Assembly: GCF_001757355.1 (NCBI RefSeq)
Contig: NZ_MINO01000014.1
Span: forward strand, 1-64,000
Reading direction: 5' to 3'
DNA: 64,000 bases
Source of the DNA: Sphingobium phenoxybenzoativorans
GTDB taxonomy: Bacteria > Pseudomonadota > Alphaproteobacteria > Sphingomonadales > Sphingomonadaceae
The notes below the pieces were generated by a model. The model was given only the letters and a program-made list of their open reading frames with translations, searched no databases and was not told where the DNA came from. The translations under genes and the position numbers were made by a program. The first letter of the stretch is position 1; the number at the start of each line of letters is the position of its first letter. Positions 1 to 7,792 of this stretch are shown here, piece after piece.

Positions 1-177
1 TCGCGCAAGATCCGCCTCCGGCGCGGATACCAAGTCAGACGGACGATAATGCGAAACCCATTTGTTCAGCGTCGACTTGCCGACCCCCAAATCCGACGCG
101 ACCCGTCCGCGCGGTAACCCGCTGGTCAGAGCAATACGCACCGCCTCCCGCTTGAACTCTTCACTATGCTTGATCAT
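1..177 (-). CDS. IS3-family transposase OrfA, N-terminal part
   Basis: The minus-strand frame starts at ATG 177 and stays open to the window edge (59 codons). It begins MIKHSEEFKREAVRIAL and continues with GLPRGRVASDLGVGKSTLNKW, the helix-turn-helix that opens IS3-type OrfA proteins (transposase_8 family). This part binds the element's ends; catalysis sits in OrfB, usually made by programmed -1 frameshifting. A GGAGACC ribosome site lies a few bases upstream of the ATG. The frame is cut by the window edge, so nothing suggests that the copy is broken. Family assignment is firm; the exact IS is unknown. Confidence 0.85.
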   Translation of the reverse strand, partial: MIKHSEEFKREAVRIALTSGLPRGRVASDLGVGKSTLNKWVSHYRPSDLVSAPEADLAR

Positions 178-242
178 TTCGTCGGTCTCCTTGAACAAGT
201 TCTAAACTCTCAAGTGACCGGTGCAAAACCGTTACAAGTCCA
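1..242 (-). mobile_element. IS3-family insertion sequence, one end (cut by window edge)
   Basis: The segment reads, on the minus strand, from a terminal sequence beginning TGGACTTGTAACGG near 242, through a ribosome site, into an IS3-type OrfA. IS3 elements typically start with TG and end with CA, and the plus strand ends ...GTCCA exactly where recognisable transporter coding begins at 243, so 242 is taken as the element's outer end. The other end, OrfB and any target duplication lie outside the window. The boundary is inferred from coding continuity and the terminal dinucleotide, not from a second copy. Confidence 0.75.
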
Positions 243-1263
243 GATGGCGCGGGATGAGGCTGAGCGGAACCGAGGGCTATCGCTCTTCATCGCGGTTTCC
301 TCGGTTGGTGCGTCCGCTGGTCTAATCCTCGGCGGGGCGCTGACGGATTTGCTTTCGTGGCGCTGGTCGCTGCTGATCAACGTTCCGATCGGTGCGGTCG
401 TATTGGTCGTCATCGGACGGTTGGTAGAGGAGACGGAGCCGAAACTGGCGCGGCTCGACATCTCGGGCGCGCTGACGGCAACGATTGGATCCGTCGCACT
501 TGTCTACGGCTTCATCAGCGCCGCCGAGCATGGATGGGTGTCGGTATTGACGATATCGGCTTTCGCCATTTCTGCTGTTCTTCTGGTGTCATTCTTCCAG
601 ATCGAAAGGCGGGCGGCGCAGCCCTTGCTTGACCTGTCGTTGCTGCGAAGCAGACCGCGCCTCGGCGGGCTAGCCGTCATGGCGATCATCGTCGGAATGC
701 ACTTCTCGGTGCTCTTTTTGATCGTGCAGTACCTGCAGCAGGTTCTCGGCTTTGCGCCGCTCGCTGCGGGGCTTGCCTACCTCCCCCTGTCCATGACCAT
801 GTTTGTCGTTTCTCCGACGATGCCGCGCTTTATCGCCCGGTTTGGGACACGCGCGCTGCTCGCGGCGGGCGGTGTGCTCGTTGCCGCGAGCTGCGCGGGT
901 TTTGCGATGCTTGACGGCCGCAGTACGTACTTCCCTGCCGTGTTTATTCCTTTGGTCTTGCATGCGATCGGCGTCGCTCTCGTTTTTACGCCGGGCACCG
1001 TGGCCATCTTGGAAGGCGTACCTGACGAACATGCTGGGGCAGCCTCGGGATTGCTCCAGATGGACCAGCAGGTTGGCGGGGCATTGGGCCTCGCAGTCGT
1101 TGCAGCCGTCTATGCGGCCAACGCTGTGCCAAAAGATTTTTCATCTGGGCTTGGGGCAGGCTTCACGGCCGCAGCGGCGATCTCGCTTCTTTCCGCCGTC
1201 ATCGCTGTGCGTACCGGCGGCCGAAGGGGGGCTTCGGCGCCGGCTGTTGCCACGAACTCGTAA
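243..1263 (+). pseudogene. DHA2-type MFS drug transporter, 5'-truncated by the IS insertion
   Basis: From 243 the frame encodes ARDEAERNRGLSLFIAVSS followed by GASAGLILGGALTDLLSWRW and NVPIG, which is antiporter motif C and its flank in 14-helix EmrB/QacA transporters. The remainder is strongly hydrophobic with about nine predicted membrane spans and ends at TAA 1261-1263. Full-length relatives run about 450-500 residues, so roughly the first 110-130 residues (including motif A) are missing here. An open frame continues backwards into the IS to a codon at 166, so a hybrid could be translated, but without its first spans it should not transport. The missing 5' part may lie beyond the IS. Confidence 0.75.
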
Positions 1264-1324
1264 TTCGCAAGCGGGTTCGCTGGGATGCTCAATCTGGTTG
1301 GCCAAGCGAAACCCGCCACCCGCT

Positions 1325-1353
1325 CCGGACCGTAACGAAACAGCACGGTCCGG
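1325..1353. terminator. hairpin between convergent genes
   Basis: CCGGACCGT (1325-1333) pairs with ACGGTCCGG (1345-1353), a nine-base-pair stem with an 11-base loop. It lies between the transporter remnant on the plus strand and the RidA-like gene on the minus strand. A weaker imperfect pair, GCGGGTTCGC / GCGAAACCCGC, lies just before it (about 1270-1316). Neither has a clear T-run, so terminator function is only inferred from position. Confidence 0.4.
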
Positions 1354-1396
1354 GCAGGGCGATACACGTCAGCGAGCGAGCGCAGAGCGTCCGTCG

Positions 1397-1803
1397 TCAA
1401 TTTGGGACGATAGCCATCGCCTCAACCTCGATCAGATATTCGGGCTGGGCGAGCGCCTGAACACCGATCCAGGACGACGCCGGTGGGTTCTCCGAACCGA
1501 AAACGTCGACCAACACCTTGGCGATGACATCCGCATCTGATGCGGACTGGAAGTTCGGAATGTATAATCGCAGCATCTGAATGTTGTCGGGTGTGCCGCC
1601 GGCGGCCTTACCGCAATGAAAACCTGCCTCAGCGTCTGACGGAATTGGCCCTCGAGACCCTCGGCGTTAGTGTTTCCTTCGGCGTCCCAGGCAACCTGAC
1701 CCGCGATACTTACAGTGCGACCGGCTTCTGAGAGCGCGACCTGAGAGAAGCCCCAGGATTTGCTAGCGAAAAGTTCGGGTGGTTGAAGGGTCTGGCGTGG
1801 CAA
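1397..1803 (-). pseudogene. RidA/YjgF-family protein gene with a frameshift
   Basis: The minus strand starts at TTG 1803, behind GGAAAGGA, with MPRQTLQPPELFASK and SIAGQVAWDAEG, then RQVFIAV. It then loses frame near 1608-1612. The rest of the family pattern resumes in another frame: GGTPDNIQMLRLYI, then PASSWIGVQALAQPEYLIEV and a TGA at 1397-1399. The span is 407 bases, one short of a multiple of three, which fits a single-base loss. RidA proteins hydrolyse reactive enamine/imine intermediates. The intact frame would give about 135 residues. A sequencing error at this spot would give the same picture. Confidence 0.75.
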
Positions 1804-1920
1804 TGTCGATCCTTTCCTGACGGATCCAGGGTGAAGCGGGCGAAAGCGCAGAGGTGCGGACCGCGGGGCGGTCTGTGCTGCCGGGCGGTCCTCGCTCGGG
1901 CCCGATGACGAGACGTCACA

Positions 1921-2910
1921 TCACAGATCGACGATACGCGTGTCGGCAATGGTCTCCGCGAAGTCATGGCCGAAGAGTGCCGCAGGCGTCTGAAAGCCAG
2001 GCCGCACCTCGCCTGCCAGCACACGCCGGGCCGCCTCTGCCGCCGCCATGGCCGTGAACGTGTATCCGTTCACGGTATCGAGGACCGAGTGCACGACGGT
2101 CCCATTCGCGGCGGTGACTTCGACAGCCGCATGATACCGGCTCGCTTCGCGCTCCTCTAGGCTCGGGCCATCGGGGAGATCCTTGGCGTCCCCGGTCGGG
2201 AATGCGCCTGCGGAGACGTGTACGTAGGTTTCTATGTCGGGAACGCCGGTCGCGTGATGGATCGTCACGAGATCAGGCAGCGTCACAGGGAAAGACGAGA
2301 GCGGCCCGTTACCGAAATCGAAATCGCGAAGCGCGTTTGATTCGGCCGTGATCAGTTCACCGTTGCGGAGGTGAAGTGTCTCCGGCGCGATATTCTGGCT
2401 CGCACTAATGGCCGATCCTCTCGACATCGTGCCTGCAACATCAAGCGCAATGCGGATCTTGCGTGCACCACTGACGCGAGCCGCGGCGTGTGCGGCAAGA
2501 CTTCCGAGCATCGCAACGCTTCCACCGCTGCCGGGCAGAAGCATGACACCGGCCGCCCGCGCTGGGGTATCTAGAGCCAGCGCTTCGCGGTAGGTGTCGA
2601 GCTCGGCGGAGAAGTCGAGATAGTGGACGCCGGCACGGATCGCGGCGGACATGAGAGGCTCGGCCGTGTTCGCAAAGGGGCCAGCGGCGTTCAAGAGAAC
2701 GGAGATGCCGGCAAGGCTGGCCTGAACGACATCGTTCTCGTCGAGCGAAAACAGCTTCACAGCCGCACCCAAGCGATTGGCCAGCGCTTCGAGCTTCGTC
2801 CGGTCTTTTTCTCGGCCCGCAAGTACGAGGTCCAGCCCCGCAGCCGCAGCATGCTCCACCACCATGCTAGCCGTGTAGCCGGCTGCTCCATAGATCATGA
2901 ATATGTTCAT
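1921..2910 (-). CDS. saccharopine dehydrogenase-like NAD(P)-binding oxidoreductase
   Basis: 329 residues opening with MNIFMIYGAAGYTASMVVEH, a Rossmann GxxGxTG-type nucleotide loop, followed by LVLAGREKDR and LLNAAGPFANT. These are the signatures of the saccharopine dehydrogenase-like / trans-acting enoyl reductase superfamily. GVHYLDFSAE and LLPGSGGSVAMLGSLAA are also typical. The substrate cannot be read from the sequence. It follows the SnoaL-like gene by 21 bases and so is probably the last intact gene of a minus-strand operon that starts at the antitoxin gene. ATG 2910 is used; an in-frame ATG at 2898 would still keep the Rossmann loop. Confidence 0.8.
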   Translation of the reverse strand: MNIFMIYGAAGYTASMVVEHAAAAGLDLVLAGREKDRTKLEALANRLGAAVKLFSLDENDVVQASLAGISVLLNAAGPFANTAEPLMSAAIRAGVHYLDFSAELDTYREALALDTPARAAGVMLLPGSGGSVAMLGSLAAHAAARVSGARKIRIALDVAGTMSRGSAISASQNIAPETLHLRNGELITAESNALRDFDFGNGPLSSFPVTLPDLVTIHHATGVPDIETYVHVSAGAFPTGDAKDLPDGPSLEEREASRYHAAVEVTAANGTVVHSVLDTVNGYTFTAMAAAEAARRVLAGEVRPGFQTPAALFGHDFAETIADTRIVDL

Positions 2911-2931
2911 AGATGTGGTTCTTCTTCTTGA

Positions 2932-3273
2932 TTATTCGAGGTCCGCGTCGATGCGGGTGATCAGCCCGTCGGCGCTGATCGAGATGTCGAGGAGGCCGAT
3001 TTCGTGACCGAAATCCCCCGTAAAATCGACGCGCACACGGGCTCGGGCTTCACCGAGGCTCTCGATGGAGAGGAAGCGTGTGACCGTGCGATAGCCCGCG
3101 AAATATCGGTCGATATAGTCGCGAATCCCGGCGTGACCGTCGAAGCGGTGACCCGTCGACGGATCGTCGATTATCGCATCCGGCGTGAACAAGGTCACTG
3201 CCGCGTCGGCGTCGAAGGCGTTGGTCGCGGCGATCAGCGCATCGGCTTTCGCGCGCAAGATGGTATTGCTCAT
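2932..3273 (-). CDS. SnoaL/NTF2-like protein, nuclear transport factor 2 fold
   Basis: 113 residues from ATG 3273: MSNTILRAKADALIAATNAF, then LFTPDAIIDDPSTGHRFDGHAGIRDYIDRYFAG. This layout is the usual small cone-shaped NTF2-like fold used by SnoaL cyclases, limonene epoxide hydrolases and many ketosteroid-isomerase-like enzymes. No decisive catalytic set is visible, so the activity is open. A longer reading back to 3579 in the same frame would overlap the VOC gene and has no protein-like sequence, so it was not used. The start lies 4 bases after the VOC stop, which indicates co-transcription. Confidence 0.75.
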   Translation of the reverse strand: MSNTILRAKADALIAATNAFDADAAVTLFTPDAIIDDPSTGHRFDGHAGIRDYIDRYFAGYRTVTRFLSIESLGEARARVRVDFTGDFGHEIGLLDISISADGLITRIDADLE

Positions 3274-3277
3274 CGCA

Positions 3278-3679
3278 TCAGCTCCCGTGCTGCCAGCTTT
3301 TGAAGACGAATTCGAGGCTGTAGCCGTCGAGGTCCCGGAGCTGGGCCGCGTAATAGCGGGGGTCATAATGCAGCTGCGGACCGGGTGGATGGATCTCGGA
3401 GGCGCCCGCCCCGAGGGCCTGGGCGTGGGCGGCATCCACCATGGCTTCGGAATCGGCGACGAAGCCGACATGCACCGCACCGGGCGCGGCCGTGCCGGCG
3501 CGCAGCCAGAAGAACATGCGCCCGTTGGCGCCGAAGCCCTTGAGGTCGGGATGGCCGGGCGGTCCGTCCCGGCCGTCATAGTCGAGGCGGGCGGTAATGC
3601 CGAGGATCGGGAGCACCCGCTCGTAGAAGGCGATCGAGCGCTCGATTTCGCTGACCGTAAGGAAAATATGGTCGAGCAT
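3278..3679 (-). CDS. VOC-family (glyoxalase/bleomycin-resistance-like) protein
   Basis: 133 residues from ATG 3679: MLDHIFLTVSEIERSIAFYERVL, the standard first beta-alpha unit of vicinal-oxygen-chelate proteins, then GRMFFWLRAG, VHVGFVADSE and a closing RDLDGYSLEFVFK. The motif H4...E in the last strand fits a metal-binding VOC module. GGAGG sits five bases before ATG 3679; an upstream in-frame GTG at 3691 overlaps the stop of the preceding gene and was not chosen. Substrate unknown. It lies between the chimeric SDR and the SnoaL-like gene in one tight operon. Confidence 0.8.
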   Translation of the reverse strand: MLDHIFLTVSEIERSIAFYERVLPILGITARLDYDGRDGPPGHPDLKGFGANGRMFFWLRAGTAAPGAVHVGFVADSEAMVDAAHAQALGAGASEIHPPGPQLHYDPRYYAAQLRDLDGYSLEFVFKSWQHGS

Positions 3680-3690
3680 GTGAGCCTCCA

Positions 3691-4419
3691 CTAGATGACG
3701 TACCCGCCGCCGATCTCGATGTTCTGGGCATTGACCCAGCGGTTGTCTTCCGAGAGCAGGCTGGCGACCATGCAGCCGACGTCGTCGGGCTCCCCGACGC
3801 GACCGAGCGCAGTCTGCTCGGCAAGCAGTGCTTCGAATTCATCCGTGAGGCCGCCACCAAGTTCGGTGCGGATCGGTCCCGGCGCGACGGAGTTGGCGCG
3901 GATGCGGCGATCGCCAAACTCCTTGGCCATATAGCGGGTCAGCACCTCAAGCCCGCCCTTGAAGGAGGCATAGGGCGCCACGCCAGCGGTGGCCACGCGG
4001 CTGGTCGCGCTCGTCACGTTCACGATATGGCCGCCATCGGCCATAAGGGGAAGAAGTACCTGAGTGAGGAAGAACGGCCCCTTGAGATGCACGCGGAACA
4101 AGCCGTCGAATTCGTCTTCAGTCACTGTTGCGATCGGGTTGTACAGGCCATAGCCCGCATTGTTAACGAGGAAATCGAAGATATTGGCGTTCCAGGTCGT
4201 CGCTAGCGCTTGCCGTACCGCGTCCCGAAACGCCGGGAATTCAGCGGTGTTGCTGACGTCCAGCTCCAGAGCGACGGCCTTGCCGCCGCCCTCTTCGATG
4301 TCGCCGACGACCTTCTCGGCCGCCGGCCTATTGATCGTGTCGGCGACGCCCCGGCCGGCGCCGGTCTCCCCGAAGAGAGCTGCGCGTTCGTTGGCGGGGA
4401 GACGTGCGACATCATCCAT
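3691..4419 (-). pseudogene. fusion: AbiEii-toxin N-terminus joined to an SDR lacking its cofactor loop
   Basis: The frame starts at ATG 4419, overlapping the antitoxin stop by eight bases, and begins MDDVARLPANERAALFGETG. This matches the opening helix of AbiEii nucleotidyltransferase toxins, where it is followed by an 'EKDFW' motif. Near 4332 it turns into NRPAAEKVVGDIEEGGGKAV, which is residue 40 or so of a short-chain dehydrogenase, and then runs normally: LDVSN, NNAGYG, a serine/YxxxK active site (PYASFKGG) and RANSVAPGPIRTE. The SDR's first strand and TGxxxGxG cofactor loop are missing. The call as a deletion fusion is inference; an SDR lacking that loop should not bind NAD(P). An alternative ATG at 4446 lies inside the antitoxin gene. 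Confidence 0.7.
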
Positions 4420-5041
4420 CGATATCGGCCACCGCTGCGTTGGCAATCGAAACGAGCGTGGGCCGCATCCAGGCAGGCGCTTGAAGGGCGGTTGAGGCTA
4501 GCGTCTTCTTGTCGTTGGCCGAGAGCTGGCGCGCTGCGATCTGCGCCACGTCAGCTGCCCGAACGGGGCCGACGTGGCGAAGAGCCTGAACCACCGTTCC
4601 GGCGGGGCTGCCCGGCGCGATTAGATGCTTGGGCGAAGCATGGCGAAGATCCACGACGCGCTTTCCCAGCACGACGCGCCGTGAGGGGCCATCGGTCAGA
4701 TAAGTGCTTTGGGCCGGCACCTGCGCCGAAAGGCCGAGCGCGTTCGCTGCCCGCGCGCCGGCGATCTGCACCTGGGAGCCGGTCTCCCGCGCAAGAGCAT
4801 GGGCGACATCGTCCGGCGCAGGCGACAGTGCCCCGAGCTTCGGGTGCAGCTTGGGGAAGTCGTAGAGCCCGCGCGCAAGCCGGCGGAGCTGTCCGCCCTT
4901 CACCAGGCGGGAAAGGGCCTGATCGACAGAGGGGCGAGCGGCAACGGTGAGAAAGTCGCTGGGCGTGAAGACGCTACCGCGGCCGCTGGCACGGACGCGC
5001 TTCATGACCCGGTCGGGAACAGAGGCGGCTATCGTCTTCAT
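4412..5041 (-). CDS. AbiEi-type antitoxin (DUF6088-like transcriptional repressor)
   Basis: 209 residues from ATG 5041. The N-terminal third (VFTPSDFL, RPSVDQALSRLVKGGQLRRLARGLYDFP) is a winged-helix module with the characteristic 'RLxRGLYxxP' stretch of AbiEi/DUF6088 antitoxins. The middle (AGARAANALGLSAQVP, YLTDGPSRRVVLG, LRHASPKHL) matches the antitoxin C-domain. Members repress their own operon and neutralise an AbiEii nucleotidyltransferase. The expected toxin begins at the overlapping ATG 4419 but is truncated after about 29 codons, so this is an orphan antitoxin. A palindrome directly upstream (5044-5071) is its probable operator. Confidence 0.8.
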   Translation of the reverse strand: MKTIAASVPDRVMKRVRASGRGSVFTPSDFLTVAARPSVDQALSRLVKGGQLRRLARGLYDFPKLHPKLGALSPAPDDVAHALARETGSQVQIAGARAANALGLSAQVPAQSTYLTDGPSRRVVLGKRVVDLRHASPKHLIAPGSPAGTVVQALRHVGPVRAADVAQIAARQLSANDKKTLASTALQAPAWMRPTLVSIANAAVADIDG

Positions 5042-5043
5042 GC

Positions 5044-5071
5044 GTCAGAAAATAAGGCATCTTTTTCTGAC
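5044..5071. promoter_or_regulatory. palindrome ahead of the antitoxin, probable autoregulatory operator
   Basis: GTCAGAAA (5044-5051) and TTTCTGAC (5064-5071) form a perfect eight-base inverted repeat with 12 bases between. The left arm is two bases upstream of the antitoxin ATG (5041), so a bound repressor would block the ribosome site or promoter. AbiEi antitoxins are known to bind inverted repeats in their own promoters. The assignment to this protein is inference. Confidence 0.5.
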
Positions 5072-5341
5072 ATTCAAGGGCATCCGATCGGTAGCGCGGC
5101 TGCTTGCAGCCACCGGCCTCGATTTCCGGCTTCCAATTTGCTAAAATAGTCGATGACGGTACTTTTCGGGGCTAGCGGCGAGATTGATGCTGACCGGAAA
5201 ATTCGGCTCTGAAAGGCGATCGATCTCGATAGATGCCGAGACCTCGCAAAAAAATTTCGGCGGGAATTTCCCTTTAAAATCAATACAGTATAATTTTGAC
5301 GGCCTATGGGTCGGCTTTTCGTGCTCGAAGCAAGAAAAAAT
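5072..5341. other. intergenic stretch without a convincing gene
   Basis: This stretch is clearly more AT-rich than its surroundings and carries a perfect TATAAT at about 5289-5294 with no convincing partner. The open frames of about 65 residues on both strands show no family pattern, no good ribosome site and no GC-biased third positions, so none is called. It may be remnant DNA from the same rearrangement that shortened the toxin gene. Confidence 0.4.
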
Positions 5342-5366
5342 CCAGCTAGATCAACGCTCTAGCTGG
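5342..5366. terminator. bidirectional intrinsic terminator
   Basis: CCAGCTAGA (5342-5350) and TCTAGCTGG (5358-5366) make a perfect nine-pair stem with a seven-base loop. A run of A precedes it (5335-5340) and GTTTTAAA follows, so it can terminate in both directions. It has no recognisable gene directly on its left, which suggests that the gene it served has been lost. Confidence 0.7.
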
Positions 5367-5401
5367 GTTTTAAACAATTGAGTGGGAGTGAGCCGGATCA
5401 A

Positions 5402-5452
5402 ATGAACGCGCGGGGCGCGTTCATCCGATTTACCCGGCGCTGCAAAGCGCCG
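5402..5452. repeat. two adjacent hairpins downstream of the PIN-toxin gene
   Basis: The first is ATGAACGCG (5402-5410) with CGCGTTCAT (5416-5424), nine pairs. The second is CGGCGCT (5435-5441) with AGCGCCG (5446-5452), seven pairs with a GCAA tetraloop. The second ends two bases from the toxin stop at 5455. They lack T-runs, so they may protect the 3' end of the vapBC message rather than terminate it. Confidence 0.45.
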
Positions 5453-5454
5453 CC

Positions 5455-5880
5455 TCATGCCAGCAATTGTGTCGGCACTCCAAGCGGCGGCCCCGCGTCG
5501 GCGAGGCGCTGATCAAGCGTATGCACGGTTGCGCCATGGTCCGACGCTACGGCCAGATGCAGTGCATCTCCCGCACGAAGTCCAAGCATATGCTGATCGG
5601 CAAATTTGCCGGCGGTTCGGAAGTGCGCGCCCGTCACGCCGAGCGTGGTAAAGCTTTCGGCGATCAGCAGGTTAAACATGGCCAGTGCCGCGGCGCGCTG
5701 CTCCAGATTTACCTGACCGGTTCGCAGTTTGATCGCCAGGGCGGAGGATATTTCGGTAATCGTCCATTCGCTGATCAGGAGCTGGGCGGGGTCCTGTTCC
5801 GCCAGCCATGCCTGTACGCGCGGTGTCATTGCTTCATTGGAGAGCGCCGCAACGATAAGCGACGTGTCGAGATAGAGCAT
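5455..5880 (-). CDS. vapC: PIN-domain ribonuclease toxin (VapC-like)
   Basis: 141 residues: [16 protein letters not shown] opens the PIN fold, and the acidic metal set is visible at D5, E43 (TITEISSAL), D105 ([10 protein letters not shown]) and D123 ([11 protein letters not shown]). VapC proteins are Mg-dependent endoribonucleases, often cutting initiator tRNA or rRNA. All catalytic residues are present and the length is normal, so the toxin should be active. The start ATG overlaps the antitoxin stop by one base (TGATG), the usual antitoxin-first arrangement. Confidence 0.88.
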   Translation of the reverse strand: MLYLDTSLIVAALSNEAMTPRVQAWLAEQDPAQLLISEWTITEISSALAIKLRTGQVNLEQRAAALAMFNLLIAESFTTLGVTGAHFRTAGKFADQHMLGLRAGDALHLAVASDHGATVHTLDQRLADAGPPLGVPTQLLA

Positions 5881-6122
5881 CAGTAGCGATCGCCATCCCG
5901 CATCGCGCGCACCAGACTGGCGGCGTTTTCCGTTTGTGGCGGCATGGAGGCCGTCAATGCCGCAAGTCGCGCGGCCTCGATCGCCTTGCGCGGCTTGGCC
6001 ACAGCGGTGAGCCGCGCGACCGGCTTGCCGCGCCGGGTGATCTCGATGGATGCGCCCGCTTGCGCCTGATCGACCAATTCGCTCAGATGGGCCTTTGCTT
6101 CCGCCAAACTGATCGCGTCCAT
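5880..6122 (-). CDS. vapB: Phd/YefM-type antitoxin (VapB-like)
   Basis: 80 residues. [21 protein letters not shown] and [15 protein letters not shown] form the Phd/YefM DNA-binding and dimer domain. The tail, rich in Ala and Arg, would wrap into the PIN toxin. It neutralises the downstream toxin and represses the pair by binding its own promoter, where a palindrome is present (6133-6150). It lies next to a second, broken toxin-antitoxin locus but shares no operon with it. Confidence 0.85.
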   Translation of the reverse strand: MDAISLAEAKAHLSELVDQAQAGASIEITRRGKPVARLTAVAKPRKAIEAARLAALTASMPPQTENAASLVRAMRDGDRY

Positions 6123-6132
6123 ATTCTGCTCC

Positions 6133-6150
6133 TGACCATCTAGTTGGTCA
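6133..6150. promoter_or_regulatory. palindromic operator ahead of vapBC
   Basis: TGACCA (6133-6138) and TGGTCA (6145-6150) are a perfect inverted repeat with TCTAGT between, about 10 bases upstream of the antitoxin ATG. Phd/YefM antitoxins bind short palindromes at exactly this place. Function is inferred from position and symmetry. Confidence 0.55.
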
Positions 6151-6186
6151 TATAGCCTGCCGGAAGCGAAAATTCCAGAGTGGCCC

Positions 6187-7620
6187 TCAAGCCGCGCTTT
6201 CGATCCCCAGTTCCGCGAGCTTGCGGTAGAGGGTTGAGCGGCCGATGCCGAGGCGGCGGGCGACTTCTGTCATACGGCCGCGATAATGGCCGATGGCGAG
6301 GCGGATGACGTCCGCTTCGATATCCGCAAGCTGGCGGACATGGCCGTCGGCTTCGAACAGGGTGATGCCGGCGGCGTCGTCATGGGTGTGCGACGCGGTG
6401 CGCGATCCGGCCCCCTGGCGTGTGGTGATCTGCGCGGAAATCTGCGGGAAGTCCTGCGGCGTCAGGGCGTCGCCCTCGCACAGCACGGCTGCGCGGAACA
6501 GGGCGTTCTGCAACTGGCGGACATTGCCCGGCCAGTCATGCTGCATGAGAAGGGCGACGGCCTCCGCCGTGATGCCCAGGCTGCGCAGGCCCGGCTGGGT
6601 CGCGATGCGCGCCAGCAAATGGCGGGAAAGGGCGGGAATGTCGCCAATCCGTTCGCGCAGCGGCGGAATGGTGAGCTGGACGACATTGAGGCGGTAATAG
6701 AGATCCTCGCGGAAACGCCCGGCCTCCACTTCCTCGATCAGCTTGCGATTGGTCGCGGCGATGACGCGCACATCGACATGGGTCGGCATACGCGCGCCGA
6801 TCGGCTGGACTTCCCCGTCCTGCAGGACGCGCAGCAGCTTGACCTGGGCGTCGAGCGGCAGTTCGCTGACCTCGTCGAGGAAGATGGTGCCCATGTCGGC
6901 GCTGACGAAGCGGCCGACCTGCCGTTCGAACGCGCCGGTGAACGCGCCGCGCTCATGACCGAACAGTTCGGATTCCACCAGATTTGTGGGCATGGCGCCG
7001 CAGTTCACCGTGATCATTTCCTGGCGGAAACGGGGCGAGGCGGCGTGGATGGCGCGGGCGATGACGTCCTTGCCGACGCCGCTCTCGCCTTCGATCAGGA
7101 CGGGAATGCGGGCGCGGGCGGCCTTGGCCGCGATCGCCAGCGCGGCCCGGAATTGCGGAGCCGAGCCGACAATTTCCTCAAAGGCGAGCGGGGCGGAGAT
7201 TTTTTCCGTGAGGGGACGAAGCTCGCCATCCTCCTCGCTGTGATTGAGCGTGGCGTTCAGCGCGGCGAGCAGGCGATCCGGGGCGACCGGTTTGGACAGA
7301 TAGTCGGTTGCGCCCGCGCGCATGGCGTCCACCGCGACATTGACGCTGTTATGGGCGGTCAGGATCAGGACAGGCAGGTTCGGCCGTTGCACGCGGATGT
7401 CCCGGATCAGGTCGGCCGGTTCATAGTCCGGGCTCCAATGGTCCAGGATGATCGCGTCAAGGCGCATCCCGTCCTGCGTGCCCAGGGTCGCGAGCGCGGT
7501 TTCGCCGTCATTTGCAAAGATCGTGCGCCATCCGGCGCGGGACGCCAGAGCGCCCACCAGGCGGCGCTGTGCCGGTTCATCGTCGATCAGCATGACGATT
7601 GGCGTACCGTTATGTGCCAT
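6187..7620 (-). CDS. NtrC-family sigma-54-dependent response regulator
   Basis: 477 residues in three parts. The receiver (about 1-125) has D13/D14, phospho-acceptor D60, T88 and K110. The AAA+ activator domain (about 145-380) has Walker A GESGVGK (178-184), the sigma-54-contacting GAFTGA loop (225-230) and Walker B IFLDE (246-250). A Fis-type helix-turn-helix closes the protein ([20 protein letters not shown]). All parts look intact, so it should open promoters with RpoN after phosphorylation. No sensor kinase gene is beside it. It diverges from the COX4-like/pnt operon with a gap of about 170 bases; no good -24/-12 site was found there. Confidence 0.9.
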   Translation of the reverse strand: MAHNGTPIVMLIDDEPAQRRLVGALASRAGWRTIFANDGETALATLGTQDGMRLDAIILDHWSPDYEPADLIRDIRVQRPNLPVLILTAHNSVNVAVDAMRAGATDYLSKPVAPDRLLAALNATLNHSEEDGELRPLTEKISAPLAFEEIVGSAPQFRAALAIAAKAARARIPVLIEGESGVGKDVIARAIHAASPRFRQEMITVNCGAMPTNLVESELFGHERGAFTGAFERQVGRFVSADMGTIFLDEVSELPLDAQVKLLRVLQDGEVQPIGARMPTHVDVRVIAATNRKLIEEVEAGRFREDLYYRLNVVQLTIPPLRERIGDIPALSRHLLARIATQPGLRSLGITAEAVALLMQHDWPGNVRQLQNALFRAAVLCEGDALTPQDFPQISAQITTRQGAGSRTASHTHDDAAGITLFEADGHVRQLADIEADVIRLAIGHYRGRMTEVARRLGIGRSTLYRKLAELGIESAA

Positions 7621-7792
7621 TTAACCCCCGTGAATCCCGAATGGGCACAGTTCTAACCGGGCAGGGTAAAGACCCGCTTAATTGCGGCGATTTTCGTGAA
7701 TCATAGTTTTCTCCTGTCGAATTAGTGGGGTTGAGGGGAGGTAATGTTGCTTATAAGAGGGCCGTGACAGCATTTTATTGAGGGGAAATGAC

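Noticed and set aside
4330-4419. TGAGRG in the fusion gene as a true SDR cofactor loop
   Set aside because: The residues before it match AbiEii, the overlap with the antitoxin fits a toxin start, and about 20 residues between such a loop and NRPAAEK would still be missing.
5184-5381. 65-codon frame in the AT-richer gap
   Set aside because: No ribosome site, ends across the terminator hairpin and has no family resemblance.
7620-7792. sigma-54 promoter for the COX4-like/pnt operon
   Set aside because: No TGGCAC-N5-TTGC pair was found in either direction.
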